Shown here one piece after another: positions 51,070 through 59,618 of a stretch of 64,000 nt of DNA (positions are counted from its first letter, which is position 1; each line of letters begins with the position of its first letter). Below the pieces are notes generated by a model. That model was not told where the DNA came from and ran no database searches. It saw nothing but the letters and a program-made list of their open reading frames with translations. Location: assembly GCA_040226215.1 (NCBI GenBank), contig JAVKFF010000152.1:1-64000 (forward strand), read 5' to 3'. Origin of the DNA: JAVKFF01 sp040226215 (GTDB taxonomy: Bacteria; Pseudomonadota; Alphaproteobacteria; DSM-16000; Inquilinaceae). The translations under genes and the position numbers were made by a program.

Positions 51070-52214
51070 CCGCGCCCAGGGTCAGCATCCTGGTTCCCGC
51101 CTACCGGGCGGGCGCCTTCCTCGGCCGGACCCTGCGGTCGGTTGGCGGTCAGACGGTCGATGACTACCGGGTGATCGTGTCGATCGACGACGCGGACGCG
51201 CAGACCGTCGCGGCCGCCGAGGATTTCGCCGCCGATCCGCGCCTCACCATCATCCGGCAGTCGAGACGCCTCGGCTTCGTCGGCAATATCAATTTCCTGC
51301 TGGACCGGGTCGACACCCGGTTTTTCTGCATCCTGCCGCATGACGACGAAATCGCCCCGCGCTATCTGGAGGCGCTGCTCGCCGCTGCCGAGGCCAATCC
51401 AGCGGCCAGCGTCGTGTTCACCGACATGCGCCAGCACATCGGCGATCTCGTGTTCGAACTTGTGATGCGCCCGCTCGACGGCGACCTGGTCGAGCGGATC
51501 GCGAACTATTACGGCTCGATCCCCGGCGGCCTGCCCATGCGTGGCCTGTCGCCAGGCGCCCTGCTCCGCTCCGGCCTGCGCATGCCCGACACCCTGCCCG
51601 ACGGCCGCGCCGCCGACATGATCTACGTGCTGTCGCTGCTGATCCAAGGCCCGGGGATCCGCGTCGCCGAACCGCTCTACGACAAGCACCTCGTGGGCCA
51701 GTCGACGTCCCTGGGCTGGGGCCGGCGCAGCGAGGACGATCCCGGTTGGCGCATGGCGTCCTGGACGCCGGCGGTCGTCGCCCAATTGCGGATGCTCGCA
51801 GCGCTCGACCTGCCGGAGCCCGAGCGGCTGGCCTGCATGGCCGCCTGCCTCGGCCATACCATGGCAAGACGCGCGGACACGACAGGCGTCACGGCCCGGG
51901 GCGGCGTGGATGGGGACCTGCTCTTGTTCACCTCGCTGCTCACCGCGGAGCTGCTTTCCGGCCTCCAGCCTGGCGACGACGCCACGGCGGCGCTGGCGAA
52001 CGCGCCCGCCTTCGCGATCGGCGTTTCCCGGCTGCTAACCGCCAGAGCGGCCGACGCGCATGGCGCGCGCGCCTTCGATGTGTCCGCCACGCTCGCACAG
52101 GCCGCCCTGACAACCGATCCGGGCAATCAACTCGCCCGCCACTACGTCCAGCCGGCGCCGCCTTCGGGTACCAGAATGGACCTGCTGTCGCGCCTGCTGG
52201 GCCGCAAGCGATAG
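51066..52214 (+). CDS. Glycosyltransferase family 2 protein
   Basis: 382 residues. GT-A opening VSILVPAYRAGAFLGRTLRS with SIDDADA, RRLGFVGNINFLLD and a metal-site variant FCILPHDDEIAPRY (HDD where DXD is usual). The C-terminal half (from about residue 240) is helical and unrecognised. No membrane segment. Acceptor unknown; probably works with the FAD oxidoreductase encoded in the overlapping gene. Confidence 0.82.
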   Translation: MTAPRVSILVPAYRAGAFLGRTLRSVGGQTVDDYRVIVSIDDADAQTVAAAEDFAADPRLTIIRQSRRLGFVGNINFLLDRVDTRFFCILPHDDEIAPRYLEALLAAAEANPAASVVFTDMRQHIGDLVFELVMRPLDGDLVERIANYYGSIPGGLPMRGLSPGALLRSGLRMPDTLPDGRAADMIYVLSLLIQGPGIRVAEPLYDKHLVGQSTSLGWGRRSEDDPGWRMASWTPAVVAQLRMLAALDLPEPERLACMAACLGHTMARRADTTGVTARGGVDGDLLLFTSLLTAELLSGLQPGDDATAALANAPAFAIGVSRLLTARAADAHGARAFDVSATLAQAALTTDPGNQLARHYVQPAPPSGTRMDLLSRLLGRKR

Positions 52215-52369
52215 GGCGCCGCACCGCGCGATGCGGTGCCTGCAGCGCGTTTCCGAGACGACCGCCAGGCCATGCGGCCTGCCATGCCGCGATCAAATTC
52301 CGTGATATGATCGACCGGCAAGCGGGCAGTGCCGGACGCCGGCCGCAACAAGCCTGCGGCGGGAGGCGC

Positions 52370-54991
52370 ATGGCGGAGACAGCAGAAAGCACGCTCAGCA
52401 CGCTCGGTGACATGGTCGCGCGGTTGCGGGCCCGGGGCGATCACGAGGCCGTCGTCGAGATCAGGGACGGCGCCTGCCATCCGATCACCAGCGCCGACCT
52501 CGCCGGGCGCATCTACGCGGTCGCCGCGGCGCTGCGCCGCGACGGGCTGGAGGCGGGCGAGGTCGTCGGCGTCTGCGGCCCGCCGTCGGCGAACTGGATC
52601 GCGGCGGCGCTCGGCATCATCGTCGCCGGCGGCGTCTGGCTCAGCATCGACGAGCAGCCGACCTACCCGCTGTCCGAGCTGCTGGCCGACGCCGGCTGCC
52701 GCCAGGTCTTCACCACCGCGGATCTGGCCGAGCGCTTCGCCTTCCTGGCAGAGCGCGGTGGCCGGACTCGCGATCTCGACGACCCGACCGACGGCATCGG
52801 CATGGCGGACGCTGCCGGGCTGCCCGCCCTCGACCCGAGCGCGCCGGCGGTGATTTACTTCACCTCCGGCACCACCGGGAAGCCCAAGGGCTTCCACCTC
52901 ACGCACCGCAACCTGGTGGCCAGCATCACCATGGTGGAGGCGACCGGCCTGGCCACCGCCCGCGATCGGGCGCTGGTGCCGCTGCCCCTGCACCACGTCT
53001 ACGCCTCGATCACCGGGACGATCACCGGGTTGACCTGCGGCACCACGATCATCCTCCCCGAAGCCCTGACCGGACCCGGCATTCGCGAGGCATTCCAGGC
53101 CGCCAATCCGACCATGCTGGTCGCCGTGCCGCGCCTCTACGAGACGTTGACGGAGGGCATTCTCGGCCGGGTCCTGCATGGGGGCCTGCTTACCCGCCTG
53201 ACCATGGGTAACGCGATGAAGCTGAGCATGTGGACGCGCCGCCGCTTCGGCTGGCGGCTCGGCCGCGTGCTGATGGCACCTGTGCGCCGGCGGCTAGGCC
53301 CCTCGCTGAAGGTCATGGTGTCCGGCGGGGCGCATCTGCGCGAGGAGACCTTCTACGCGCTCGAGGCGCTGGGCTTCACCGTGCTGTCCGGCTGGGGCCT
53401 GTCGGAGACATCCTCGGTCTTTTCCGTCAACCAGATCGGCGCCCGCAAGGATGGATCGGCCGGCAGGCCGCTGGGCGATGGCGAGGTGCGGATCACGCAG
53501 CCCAACGAGGATGGCATCGGCGAGATCGAGGTGCGCGGCTCCGTGGTCACCTCAGGCTATCTCAACAACGAGCAGGCCAATCGCGACAGCTTCACCGAGG
53601 ACGGCTGGTTCAAGACAGGCGACCGGGGCATCGTCGACCCGGACGGCTTCATCTTCATCCGCGGGCGCCTGAAGGAGCTGATCATCCTGTCGGGCGGCGA
53701 GAACGTGAACCCGGAAATGGTCGAGACCGCCTATCTGGAGAGTGAGCGCATCGAGGAGATCGGCGTCCTGGAATATGACGGCCAACTGGTCGCGCTCGTG
53801 CGTCCGAACCGCGAGAGCCTGCGCGGCGACGGCTCCTCCCAGTTGCGCGTTGCCATGCGCGTCGCGCTCACGGAAATCGGCCGCACGCTGGCCAGCCACC
53901 ACCGCCTGGCGGGCTTCGAGTTGACCGATGAGCCCCTGCCCCGCACCCGGCTCGGCAAGCTGCAGCGCTTCAAGCTGCCGGAGCGCTACGCCGCGGCCAA
54001 GGCGCGCGGCGGCGTTTCCGAGGAGGGCGGCGCCGGCCTCACCGGGAAGGATTTCGGCGACCCTGAATCGGCCAAGGCCTTCGCCCTGGTCCGGGCCCGC
54101 TTCCCCGACCGCCGTCTCGAGCGTGACACCAGCCTGTTCGTCGACCTCGGCATGGACAGCTTCGACTGGATGAACCTGGTGGTGGAGGCTGAGGACGGCC
54201 TCGGCATCGCCATCGACAGCGAGCGCATGCACGAGGTCGACACCATCGACGACTTCATCACCCTCTGCACCACCTCGCCCAACGCGGCGGCCAAGGGCAA
54301 GGCCAGCGGGCGCTACGACGCGGAGCGCTGGACCCGGCCGCTGGGCCCGTTCGGCCGCTTCTTCAACCGGTTCTTCATCACCCTCAACCGCTGGTTCTGG
54401 CGCTGGTGGCTGCGCCTGAGTGTCGAGGGGGCGGAGAACCTCCCAAGCGGCGCCGCGACCATCACGCCCAACCATGTCAGCGACATCGACGCCTTCGTGA
54501 CCTCAGCGGCCCTGCCGCCGTCGGTGGCGCGCCGGGCGGCCTGGGCCGGCACGCCGTCGCGCCTGTTCAACTCCGCCGTCATGCGCGGCTTTTCCCGCCT
54601 GGCACGCATTTTCCCCGTCGAGGACCGCCGGCCGGACGAGGCTGTCGCCAATGCCAGGCGCGTGCTCGACCGGGGCGACGTCCAGCTCTGGTATCCGGAG
54701 GGCTGGCGTTCGCCCGACGGCACGCTGATGGACTTCTCCACCGGCATCGGCCGGCTGATCATCGAGACCGGGACGGTCGTCGTGCCGGCCCATATCGACG
54801 GCACGTTCGCGGCCATGCCGCGTGGCCGGCGCTGGCCGCGCCGGGTGCGCACCACGGTGCGCTTCGGCCAGCCGGTGACCGGCCGGGACCTGCTCGGCCG
54901 CGAGCCGGAGAAGGGCGACGAGCAGGCGATCGCCGACGCGCTGAAGGCGCGGGTGGCCGCGCTGGTTCCGGACGGGACCGAGAGCGGCTGA
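52370..54991 (+). CDS. Three-domain protein: AMP-ligase, acyl carrier domain, PlsC acyltransferase
   Basis: 873 residues from ATG 52370 (GGGAGG upstream). Residues about 1-545: ANL adenylating enzyme with YFTSGTTGKPKGFHLTHRN (161-180), GWGLSETSSV, GWFKTGDRG and the C-terminal Lys in RTRLGKLQRFK. About 560-640: carrier domain with the phosphopantetheine Ser near 596 in DLGMDSFDWMNL. About 665-873: lysophosphatidic-acid acyltransferase-like domain with NHVSDID (NHxxxxD, near 701), WYPEGWRS and VVPAHIDGTF. It should activate a fatty acid, load it on its own carrier and pass it to a lysolipid or alcohol. Aas proteins have related parts in the opposite order and without a carrier. Confidence 0.9.
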   Translation: MAETAESTLSTLGDMVARLRARGDHEAVVEIRDGACHPITSADLAGRIYAVAAALRRDGLEAGEVVGVCGPPSANWIAAALGIIVAGGVWLSIDEQPTYPLSELLADAGCRQVFTTADLAERFAFLAERGGRTRDLDDPTDGIGMADAAGLPALDPSAPAVIYFTSGTTGKPKGFHLTHRNLVASITMVEATGLATARDRALVPLPLHHVYASITGTITGLTCGTTIILPEALTGPGIREAFQAANPTMLVAVPRLYETLTEGILGRVLHGGLLTRLTMGNAMKLSMWTRRRFGWRLGRVLMAPVRRRLGPSLKVMVSGGAHLREETFYALEALGFTVLSGWGLSETSSVFSVNQIGARKDGSAGRPLGDGEVRITQPNEDGIGEIEVRGSVVTSGYLNNEQANRDSFTEDGWFKTGDRGIVDPDGFIFIRGRLKELIILSGGENVNPEMVETAYLESERIEEIGVLEYDGQLVALVRPNRESLRGDGSSQLRVAMRVALTEIGRTLASHHRLAGFELTDEPLPRTRLGKLQRFKLPERYAAAKARGGVSEEGGAGLTGKDFGDPESAKAFALVRARFPDRRLERDTSLFVDLGMDSFDWMNLVVEAEDGLGIAIDSERMHEVDTIDDFITLCTTSPNAAAKGKASGRYDAERWTRPLGPFGRFFNRFFITLNRWFWRWWLRLSVEGAENLPSGAATITPNHVSDIDAFVTSAALPPSVARRAAWAGTPSRLFNSAVMRGFSRLARIFPVEDRRPDEAVANARRVLDRGDVQLWYPEGWRSPDGTLMDFSTGIGRLIIETGTVVVPAHIDGTFAAMPRGRRWPRRVRTTVRFGQPVTGRDLLGREPEKGDEQAIADALKARVAALVPDGTESG

Positions 54992-54994
54992 GAC

Positions 54995-55738
54995 CTACCA
55001 GCGCACCATGCCGCCATCGACATTGATGGTCTGGCCGGTGATCCAGTGCGCCTCGTCCGACGCCAGGAAGGCGACGATGGGGGCGATGTCGTCGGGTGTT
55101 CCCCTGCCCTTGACCGCCTGCAGCATCTCCACGAACTCGAAGGCGTCCTTGTGCGGGCTCGCCATCACGCCCTCGCTGGCGGTCAGGCCCGGGGTGACGG
55201 CGTTGACGGTGATCTTGTGGCCGCCGAGTTCGGTCGCCAGGGCGCGGGTGAAGCCGAAGACGCCGCCCTTGGCCGCGACATAGGCCGCCATGTTGGGCGT
55301 GCCAGCGAAGATGGTGTTGGAGCAGATGGAGATCACCCGGCCCTCCACCCCCTTGGCGCGCATCATGTCCGTGCCGGCCCGGGTCATCAGGAAGACGCCG
55401 TCGAGGTTGACGCGCATGATGGTGCGCCAGTGGTCGAAGTCGACATCGTCCCAGGCGATGAAGGGAACGATCGCCGCGTCGTTCACCAGGATGTCGAGCG
55501 TGCCGCATTGCGCCTCGACCTTGTCGTAGAGTGCCTTCACCTGGGCCGCGTCGCCGACATCGGTCTTGACCGCGAAGGAGCCGTTGCCGCAGGCCTCCGC
55601 CACCTTGGCCGCGCCGGCCTCGTTCAGGTCGGCGGCGACGATGCGCGCGCCGTCCCTGGCGAGACGCCTGGCGATCGCCGCGCCGATGCCCTGGGCCGCG
55701 CCGGTGACGATGGCGACCTTGCCTTCAAGACTGCTCAT
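54995..55738 (-). CDS. Pyridoxal 4-dehydrogenase-like short-chain dehydrogenase
   Basis: 247 residues from ATG 55738 (GAGGGA upstream). SDR landmarks: VTGAAQGIG 12-20, catalytic Ser140, Tyr153, Lys157 (YVAAKGGVFGFTRAL). The usual NNAG reads NDAA (86-89). The stretches AIVPFIAWDDVDFDHWR, NTIFAGTPNMAAYVAAKGG, FEFVEMLQAVKGRGTPDDIA and HWITGQTINVDGGMVR correspond to my recollection of the M. loti NAD enzyme that oxidises the pyridoxal hemiacetal to 4-pyridoxolactone. Its product would be the substrate of the lactonase at 48.9 kb. Last gene of the leftward oxidase-aldolase-aminotransferase-dehydrogenase series. Confidence 0.85.
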   Translation of the reverse strand: MSSLEGKVAIVTGAAQGIGAAIARRLARDGARIVAADLNEAGAAKVAEACGNGSFAVKTDVGDAAQVKALYDKVEAQCGTLDILVNDAAIVPFIAWDDVDFDHWRTIMRVNLDGVFLMTRAGTDMMRAKGVEGRVISICSNTIFAGTPNMAAYVAAKGGVFGFTRALATELGGHKITVNAVTPGLTASEGVMASPHKDAFEFVEMLQAVKGRGTPDDIAPIVAFLASDEAHWITGQTINVDGGMVRW

Positions 55739-55778
55739 TTTCCCTCGACTCCCTGTTTCGGTTCGGATTTCGGCGATG

Positions 55779-56948
55779 TCAGGCGCCGGCGATGACGGCG
55801 TTTGCGGCCTCGATCCCGGCACCGATATCGGCCTTGCCGCCCAGCTTGTTGATGGCCGCGCCCAGCGCGGTCACCGCGACCGTTGCGTAGACGGGATAGG
55901 CGACCGGTCCCATGTGGCCGATGCGGATCAGCTTGCCGTTCAGCGAGCCGCGGCCGGCGGAGAAGACGACGCCGTAAAGGTCGCGCGCGGCCTTGCGGAT
56001 CGCCTTGTCGTCCATGCCGTCGGGGACCTTGACGGTCGTGCAGGTGGGCGAGGCGATCGCCTCCCGCGCCGCCCAGAGGTCGAGGCCCATGGCCTTCACG
56101 CCCTCGCGGCAGGCCCGCGCGGTCAGCGCGTGGCGAGCCCACACGGCCTCCGGCCCCTCGTCGAGGTAGTTGTCGACGGCGGCGCGCAGGCCGTTCACCT
56201 CGGCGATCGACGGCGTGAAGGGAAACAGCACGTCGCGCTTCCAGGCATGCCGCCAGTCCTTCATGGCGAGCATGGAGGCGGTTGGCGATTTCGGGTTCGC
56301 CTCGATGTGCTCCCAGGCCTGCTCGCTGACATGCACGAGCGAAAGTCCGGGCGTGCCGCCGAGGCACTTGTTCGGACCGGTGACGAAGATGTCGGCGTTG
56401 CAGCGTTCCGGCGCCACGTCCATGCCGCCCCAGGAGGAGACGGCATCGACGATCATCATCACGCCGTGCTCCTTGCAGATGGCGCCGATGGCGTCGATGT
56501 CGTTGATGGTGCCCGACGGCGTGTCGTGGTGGCAGACCGAGAGGATTTTCACGTCCGGGCGTTCCTTGAGCCTGGCGCGCACATCCTCGGGATCGATGGC
56601 CTCGTTGTAGGGCACCTCGATCTCCACCAGTTCCTTGCAGTAGCGCAGCGCCCAGTAGCCGAAGCCCTTGCCGTACTCGCCGGAGGCAAGATTCAGGACC
56701 ACGTCGTCCGCGCCGATCAGCGAGGCCGCGGCCGCCTCCAGCGCCAGCACCGGCTCGCCCTGCAGGATGGTGGCCGGAATATCGGTCTCCATCGCCTTGC
56801 CGGAGCGGACCGCCGTCTCCTCGAAGAACTCCAGGAAATAGGGATCGAAATCGTAGGTCACGGTAGTGGCGAGCGCCCGCAGCACCACCGGATAGGCATC
56901 GACGGGCCCGGCGCTGAGGGTGATCACCGGCATCCTGGAATCGGTCAC
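55779..56948 (-). CDS. Pyridoxamine-pyruvate aminotransferase-like class V aminotransferase
   Basis: 389 residues from GTG 56948 (GGAGGA upstream); ATG 56933 is the alternative. Class V fold: VITLSAGPVDAYP, VLNLASGEYGKGFGYWA, SVCHHDTPSGTINDIDAIG, Asp168 in IVDAVSSWGGMD, active-site Lys194 in VTGPNKCLGGTPG, and YGVVFSAGRG, IGHMGPVAYP. The pattern matches the M. loti enzyme that transfers the amino group of pyridoxamine to pyruvate, giving pyridoxal and alanine without bound PLP. Serine-glyoxylate-type aminotransferases are the wider family and the alternative. It sits 40 bases before the pyridoxal dehydrogenase gene. Confidence 0.85.
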   Translation of the reverse strand: MTDSRMPVITLSAGPVDAYPVVLRALATTVTYDFDPYFLEFFEETAVRSGKAMETDIPATILQGEPVLALEAAAASLIGADDVVLNLASGEYGKGFGYWALRYCKELVEIEVPYNEAIDPEDVRARLKERPDVKILSVCHHDTPSGTINDIDAIGAICKEHGVMMIVDAVSSWGGMDVAPERCNADIFVTGPNKCLGGTPGLSLVHVSEQAWEHIEANPKSPTASMLAMKDWRHAWKRDVLFPFTPSIAEVNGLRAAVDNYLDEGPEAVWARHALTARACREGVKAMGLDLWAAREAIASPTCTTVKVPDGMDDKAIRKAARDLYGVVFSAGRGSLNGKLIRIGHMGPVAYPVYATVAVTALGAAINKLGGKADIGAGIEAANAVIAGA

Positions 56949-57051
56949 TTGAGGTCTCCTCCCGTGGGAAATCGGCGGGTCGCGGCGGTTCGGGGCGTGG
57001 ACCGGCGGTTGGCGCGGCGGCATGGCACCGCCGATGATGGCGGCCTTCGGC

Positions 57052-58002
57052 TCAGCCCTGCTCGATCCGGGTCAGCAGGCGGTCGTAATAGCCGAAGAAG
57101 TTGTCACGAGCCCGCGGCGGATAGATGTTCGCGCGCTTGCGCGCCACCTCCTCAGCCTCGGGCCAGGAATAAGGCAGACCGCTTTGCGCCAGGGTTATCT
57201 GGGCGCGGCAGGCCTTCTCCAGGAAGATGCCGGTCAGGCAGAGTTCCTGGATCGAGCGGCCGACGAAGCTGACCCCGTGATTGCGCAGAAAGAGCGCGTC
57301 GTGGCCGTCCATCGCCGCGGCATGGGCGCGGCCGAGTGCGACGGTGTCGACGAGGTCGCTGGTCTCGGTGAAGAAGGGCGGCGGCTTCTCGAACCAGACG
57401 CCCTCGTTGGTCAGCGGTCGCAGCGGCTCGCGGGTGCAGGAAAACAATGTGGCATAGCGCGGATGGGTATGCGCGACGGCGACGATCTCCGGGCGGCGCT
57501 TCATCAACTCGGTGTGGATCGGCCATTCGAGATGCCGGTGCACCGCGCAGCCGACCAGGACCCTGCCGTCGAAATCGATCAGGATGAAGTCGTCCGCCGT
57601 CACTTCCTCGATGCCGAGGCGCGCGCGCTTCAGCCACAGGCCGCGCCCCAGCGGGTCGCGCCAGCTGAGATGGCCGAGCGACATGTCGTGATGGCCCTCG
57701 AGATTGAGGATGCGGTGGACCCGGGCAACGAGGTCCAGGCCGGCATCGATCGACGCTTCCGCCTCGGCCTGCTGTTCCTCGGAGAGTACCGGCATCCGTT
57801 TCGCCCACCGCGATGCACCCTGTCCGCGGCCGCCCCCATCGTCGAGGGTCCGCTTGTCCAACAGGTTATCGGGAAAGCGGTCCGGCGCAAGAGGCGGTGC
57901 ATGCGGCGCGGTCGCGCGGTCGCGGTCGTCGGGTGGTGGGACGGCCTTCGTCGAGGCGCGTCGACGACGACCACCCTTCCGCGAAGACATGCCATCCGCC
58001 AT
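57052..58002 (-). CDS. Class II aldolase/adducin-fold protein, candidate pyridine-dicarboxylate decarboxylase
   Basis: 316 residues from ATG 58002 (GGAGGGG eight bases upstream). Core from about residue 70: metal ligands in AHTHPRYATLF and LRNHGVSFVG, plus SLGHLSWRDP and GCAVHRHLEWPIHTEL. Aldolases and the M. loti 3-hydroxy-2-methylpyridine-4,5-dicarboxylate 4-decarboxylase share this fold; I cannot prove the latter by reading. The first ~69 residues are Arg/Pro/Asp-rich and disordered-looking, unusual for the family; ATG 57795 (MPVLSEEQQ) would remove them but has no ribosome site. Operon position between the pyridoxine oxidase and PPAT-like genes supports a role in B6 breakdown. Confidence 0.72.
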   Translation of the reverse strand: MADGMSSRKGGRRRRASTKAVPPPDDRDRATAPHAPPLAPDRFPDNLLDKRTLDDGGGRGQGASRWAKRMPVLSEEQQAEAEASIDAGLDLVARVHRILNLEGHHDMSLGHLSWRDPLGRGLWLKRARLGIEEVTADDFILIDFDGRVLVGCAVHRHLEWPIHTELMKRRPEIVAVAHTHPRYATLFSCTREPLRPLTNEGVWFEKPPPFFTETSDLVDTVALGRAHAAAMDGHDALFLRNHGVSFVGRSIQELCLTGIFLEKACRAQITLAQSGLPYSWPEAEEVARKRANIYPPRARDNFFGYYDRLLTRIEQG

Positions 58003-58023
58003 CTGCTCACCCCTCCGCAAGTT

Positions 58024-58050
58024 TTCTCACTAACTGAGAATTGTCTTTTA
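58024..58050. promoter_or_regulatory. Box B: TTCTCA-N5-TGAGAA palindrome plus TGAGA-N6-TTTTA
   Basis: An inverted repeat TTCTCA (58024-58029) / TGAGAA (58035-58040) overlaps the 16-base box TGAGAATTGTCTTTTA (58035-58050). It lies 22-48 bases upstream of the aldolase start and after the oxidase stop. It resembles the boxes at 42264 and 59619. Confidence 0.5.
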
Positions 58051-58076
58051 CATGGTAAAGAAGGGAACGACCCGGT

Positions 58077-59600
58077 TCAATCGCCTTCCTGCCAGCTTGC
58101 GGCGAATGCCTCCGCCATGGCGACGATAGCGGCGTTAACCGGCCCGCTGGTGATGCGCGGTATCACCGACGCGTCGACGATACTGAGCCCGGCAACGCCC
58201 TGAACCGCGAGGTCGCCGTCGACCACCCCACGGCCTGGCCGGCCCATGGCGCAGGTACCGACCGGATGGTGATGGGTCATCGACGCCCGGCCGATAAAGG
58301 CGTCAAGCGCCGCCGCGTCCCGCACCGCCGGCCCTGGCAACGCCTCCTGCTCGCGCCAGGGATCGAGCGGCGCCGCATGTCCGACCGCCCGGGCCAGTTC
58401 CAGCGCCTCACGCATGGCCGCGCGGTCCTCGGCCTCCGACAGATAGGCGGGATCGATGACCGGCTTGGTCGCCGGATCGCGCCCGCCGAGGCTGAGCCGG
58501 CCCCGGCTTTTCGGCTGGCAGACGCCGAACATGATCGTGTAGGCCGCGCCGACGGGCGGCGGCGTGAACGCCTCCGTGACCACCGGCAGCAGCACGCAGG
58601 TCAGCACGAGCTTCGGCGAGCCTCCATCGCCACCATGATAGAGCAGCGATTCCGAATGCTGCAGCCGGCTCGCCGGCAGGGGCTGGCGCGCGCGGTAGAC
58701 ATTGCCGGCACCGAGCAGATGATCGTGCAGATTGCCGCCGACGGCCGGATTGTCGATCGCCACGCCGATGCCGTGCCGCGCCAGGTCACCGGCCGGGCCG
58801 ATGCCGGAGCGCATCAGGATCAGCGGCGAGGCGACGGCGCCGGCCGACAGGATCACCCGCTCGGCCCGGTAGGTCACCTGATGGCCGTCCTCCACCGTCA
58901 CCACGCCGGTGGCCCGGCCTCGCTCGATCAGCACATGGTCGACGAGACGGCCGGTCAGCAGCGTCAGGTTCGGCCGGTCCCTTACAACCGGCAGCAGATA
59001 GGCGTCTGCCACGCTCTGCCGCCTGCCGGCGCTGATCGTCAGGCTGTTGGCGGCAGCACCTTCCATGCGCGGACCGTTGTGATCGCCGGAGGGGTCGATG
59101 CCGATCGACTCGGAGGCCGCCATGTAGGCCTTGGTGAGATCGCTGACCCGGTCGCTCGCCAGGTCGACGGTGAGCGGCCCGCCGCGCCCGTGCAGGTCCG
59201 ACGGCGGACCGAGGAAATCCTCCGACTTGCGGAAAAAGGGCAGCAGCGCCGCGAAGCGCCAGCGCTCGCCGCCGGCCTCGGCCCAGGCGTCGAAGTCGGC
59301 TGGGTGGCCACGCACATGGGCCATGGCGTGCAGGCAGCTCGACCCGCCGACGAGACGGCCGCGCGGCCAGGAATGCACACGGCCGGCGGTGTGGCGCTGC
59401 GGCACCGTCTCATAGGCCCAGTCGTAGCTGCGCCCCTGCAGCAGGGCCCATTTCAGGGGATCGGCGATGTCCGGATCGTCGGGCATGCCACCGGCCTCGA
59501 TCACGCCGACCCGCAGGTGCGGATCCTCGCTCAGCCGCGCGGCCAGCACGGACCCGGCGCTGCCGGCACCGACGATCAGCACGTCGAAGGAGGCGGTCAT
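58077..59600 (-). CDS. Pyridoxine 4-oxidase-like GMC flavoprotein
   Basis: 507 residues. FAD motif VLIVGAGSAGSVLAARLSED with acid in IEAGGMPDD, GRLVGGSSCLHAMAHVRGHP, AERVILSAGAVASPLILMRS and MRSGIGPAGDLARHG; active-site His in THHHPVGTCAMG (443-445). The stretches WALLQGRSYDWAYETVPQ, TAGRVHSWPRGRLVGGSSC and SRLQHSESLLYHGG agree with my memory of the M. loti oxidase that turns pyridoxine into pyridoxal with O2, more than with choline dehydrogenase. First gene of the leftward series ending in pyridoxal dehydrogenase. GAGG lies eight bases before ATG 59600. Confidence 0.85.
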   Translation of the reverse strand: MTASFDVLIVGAGSAGSVLAARLSEDPHLRVGVIEAGGMPDDPDIADPLKWALLQGRSYDWAYETVPQRHTAGRVHSWPRGRLVGGSSCLHAMAHVRGHPADFDAWAEAGGERWRFAALLPFFRKSEDFLGPPSDLHGRGGPLTVDLASDRVSDLTKAYMAASESIGIDPSGDHNGPRMEGAAANSLTISAGRRQSVADAYLLPVVRDRPNLTLLTGRLVDHVLIERGRATGVVTVEDGHQVTYRAERVILSAGAVASPLILMRSGIGPAGDLARHGIGVAIDNPAVGGNLHDHLLGAGNVYRARQPLPASRLQHSESLLYHGGDGGSPKLVLTCVLLPVVTEAFTPPPVGAAYTIMFGVCQPKSRGRLSLGGRDPATKPVIDPAYLSEAEDRAAMREALELARAVGHAAPLDPWREQEALPGPAVRDAAALDAFIGRASMTHHHPVGTCAMGRPGRGVVDGDLAVQGVAGLSIVDASVIPRITSGPVNAAIVAMAEAFAASWQEGD

Positions 59601-59618
59601 GCATAACCTCGCACTATG

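Noticed and set aside
51746..52369. N-terminal extension of the AMP-ligase fusion
   Set aside because: It runs inside the glycosyltransferase gene in another frame; ATG 52370 has GGGAGG and the ligase domain starts right after it.
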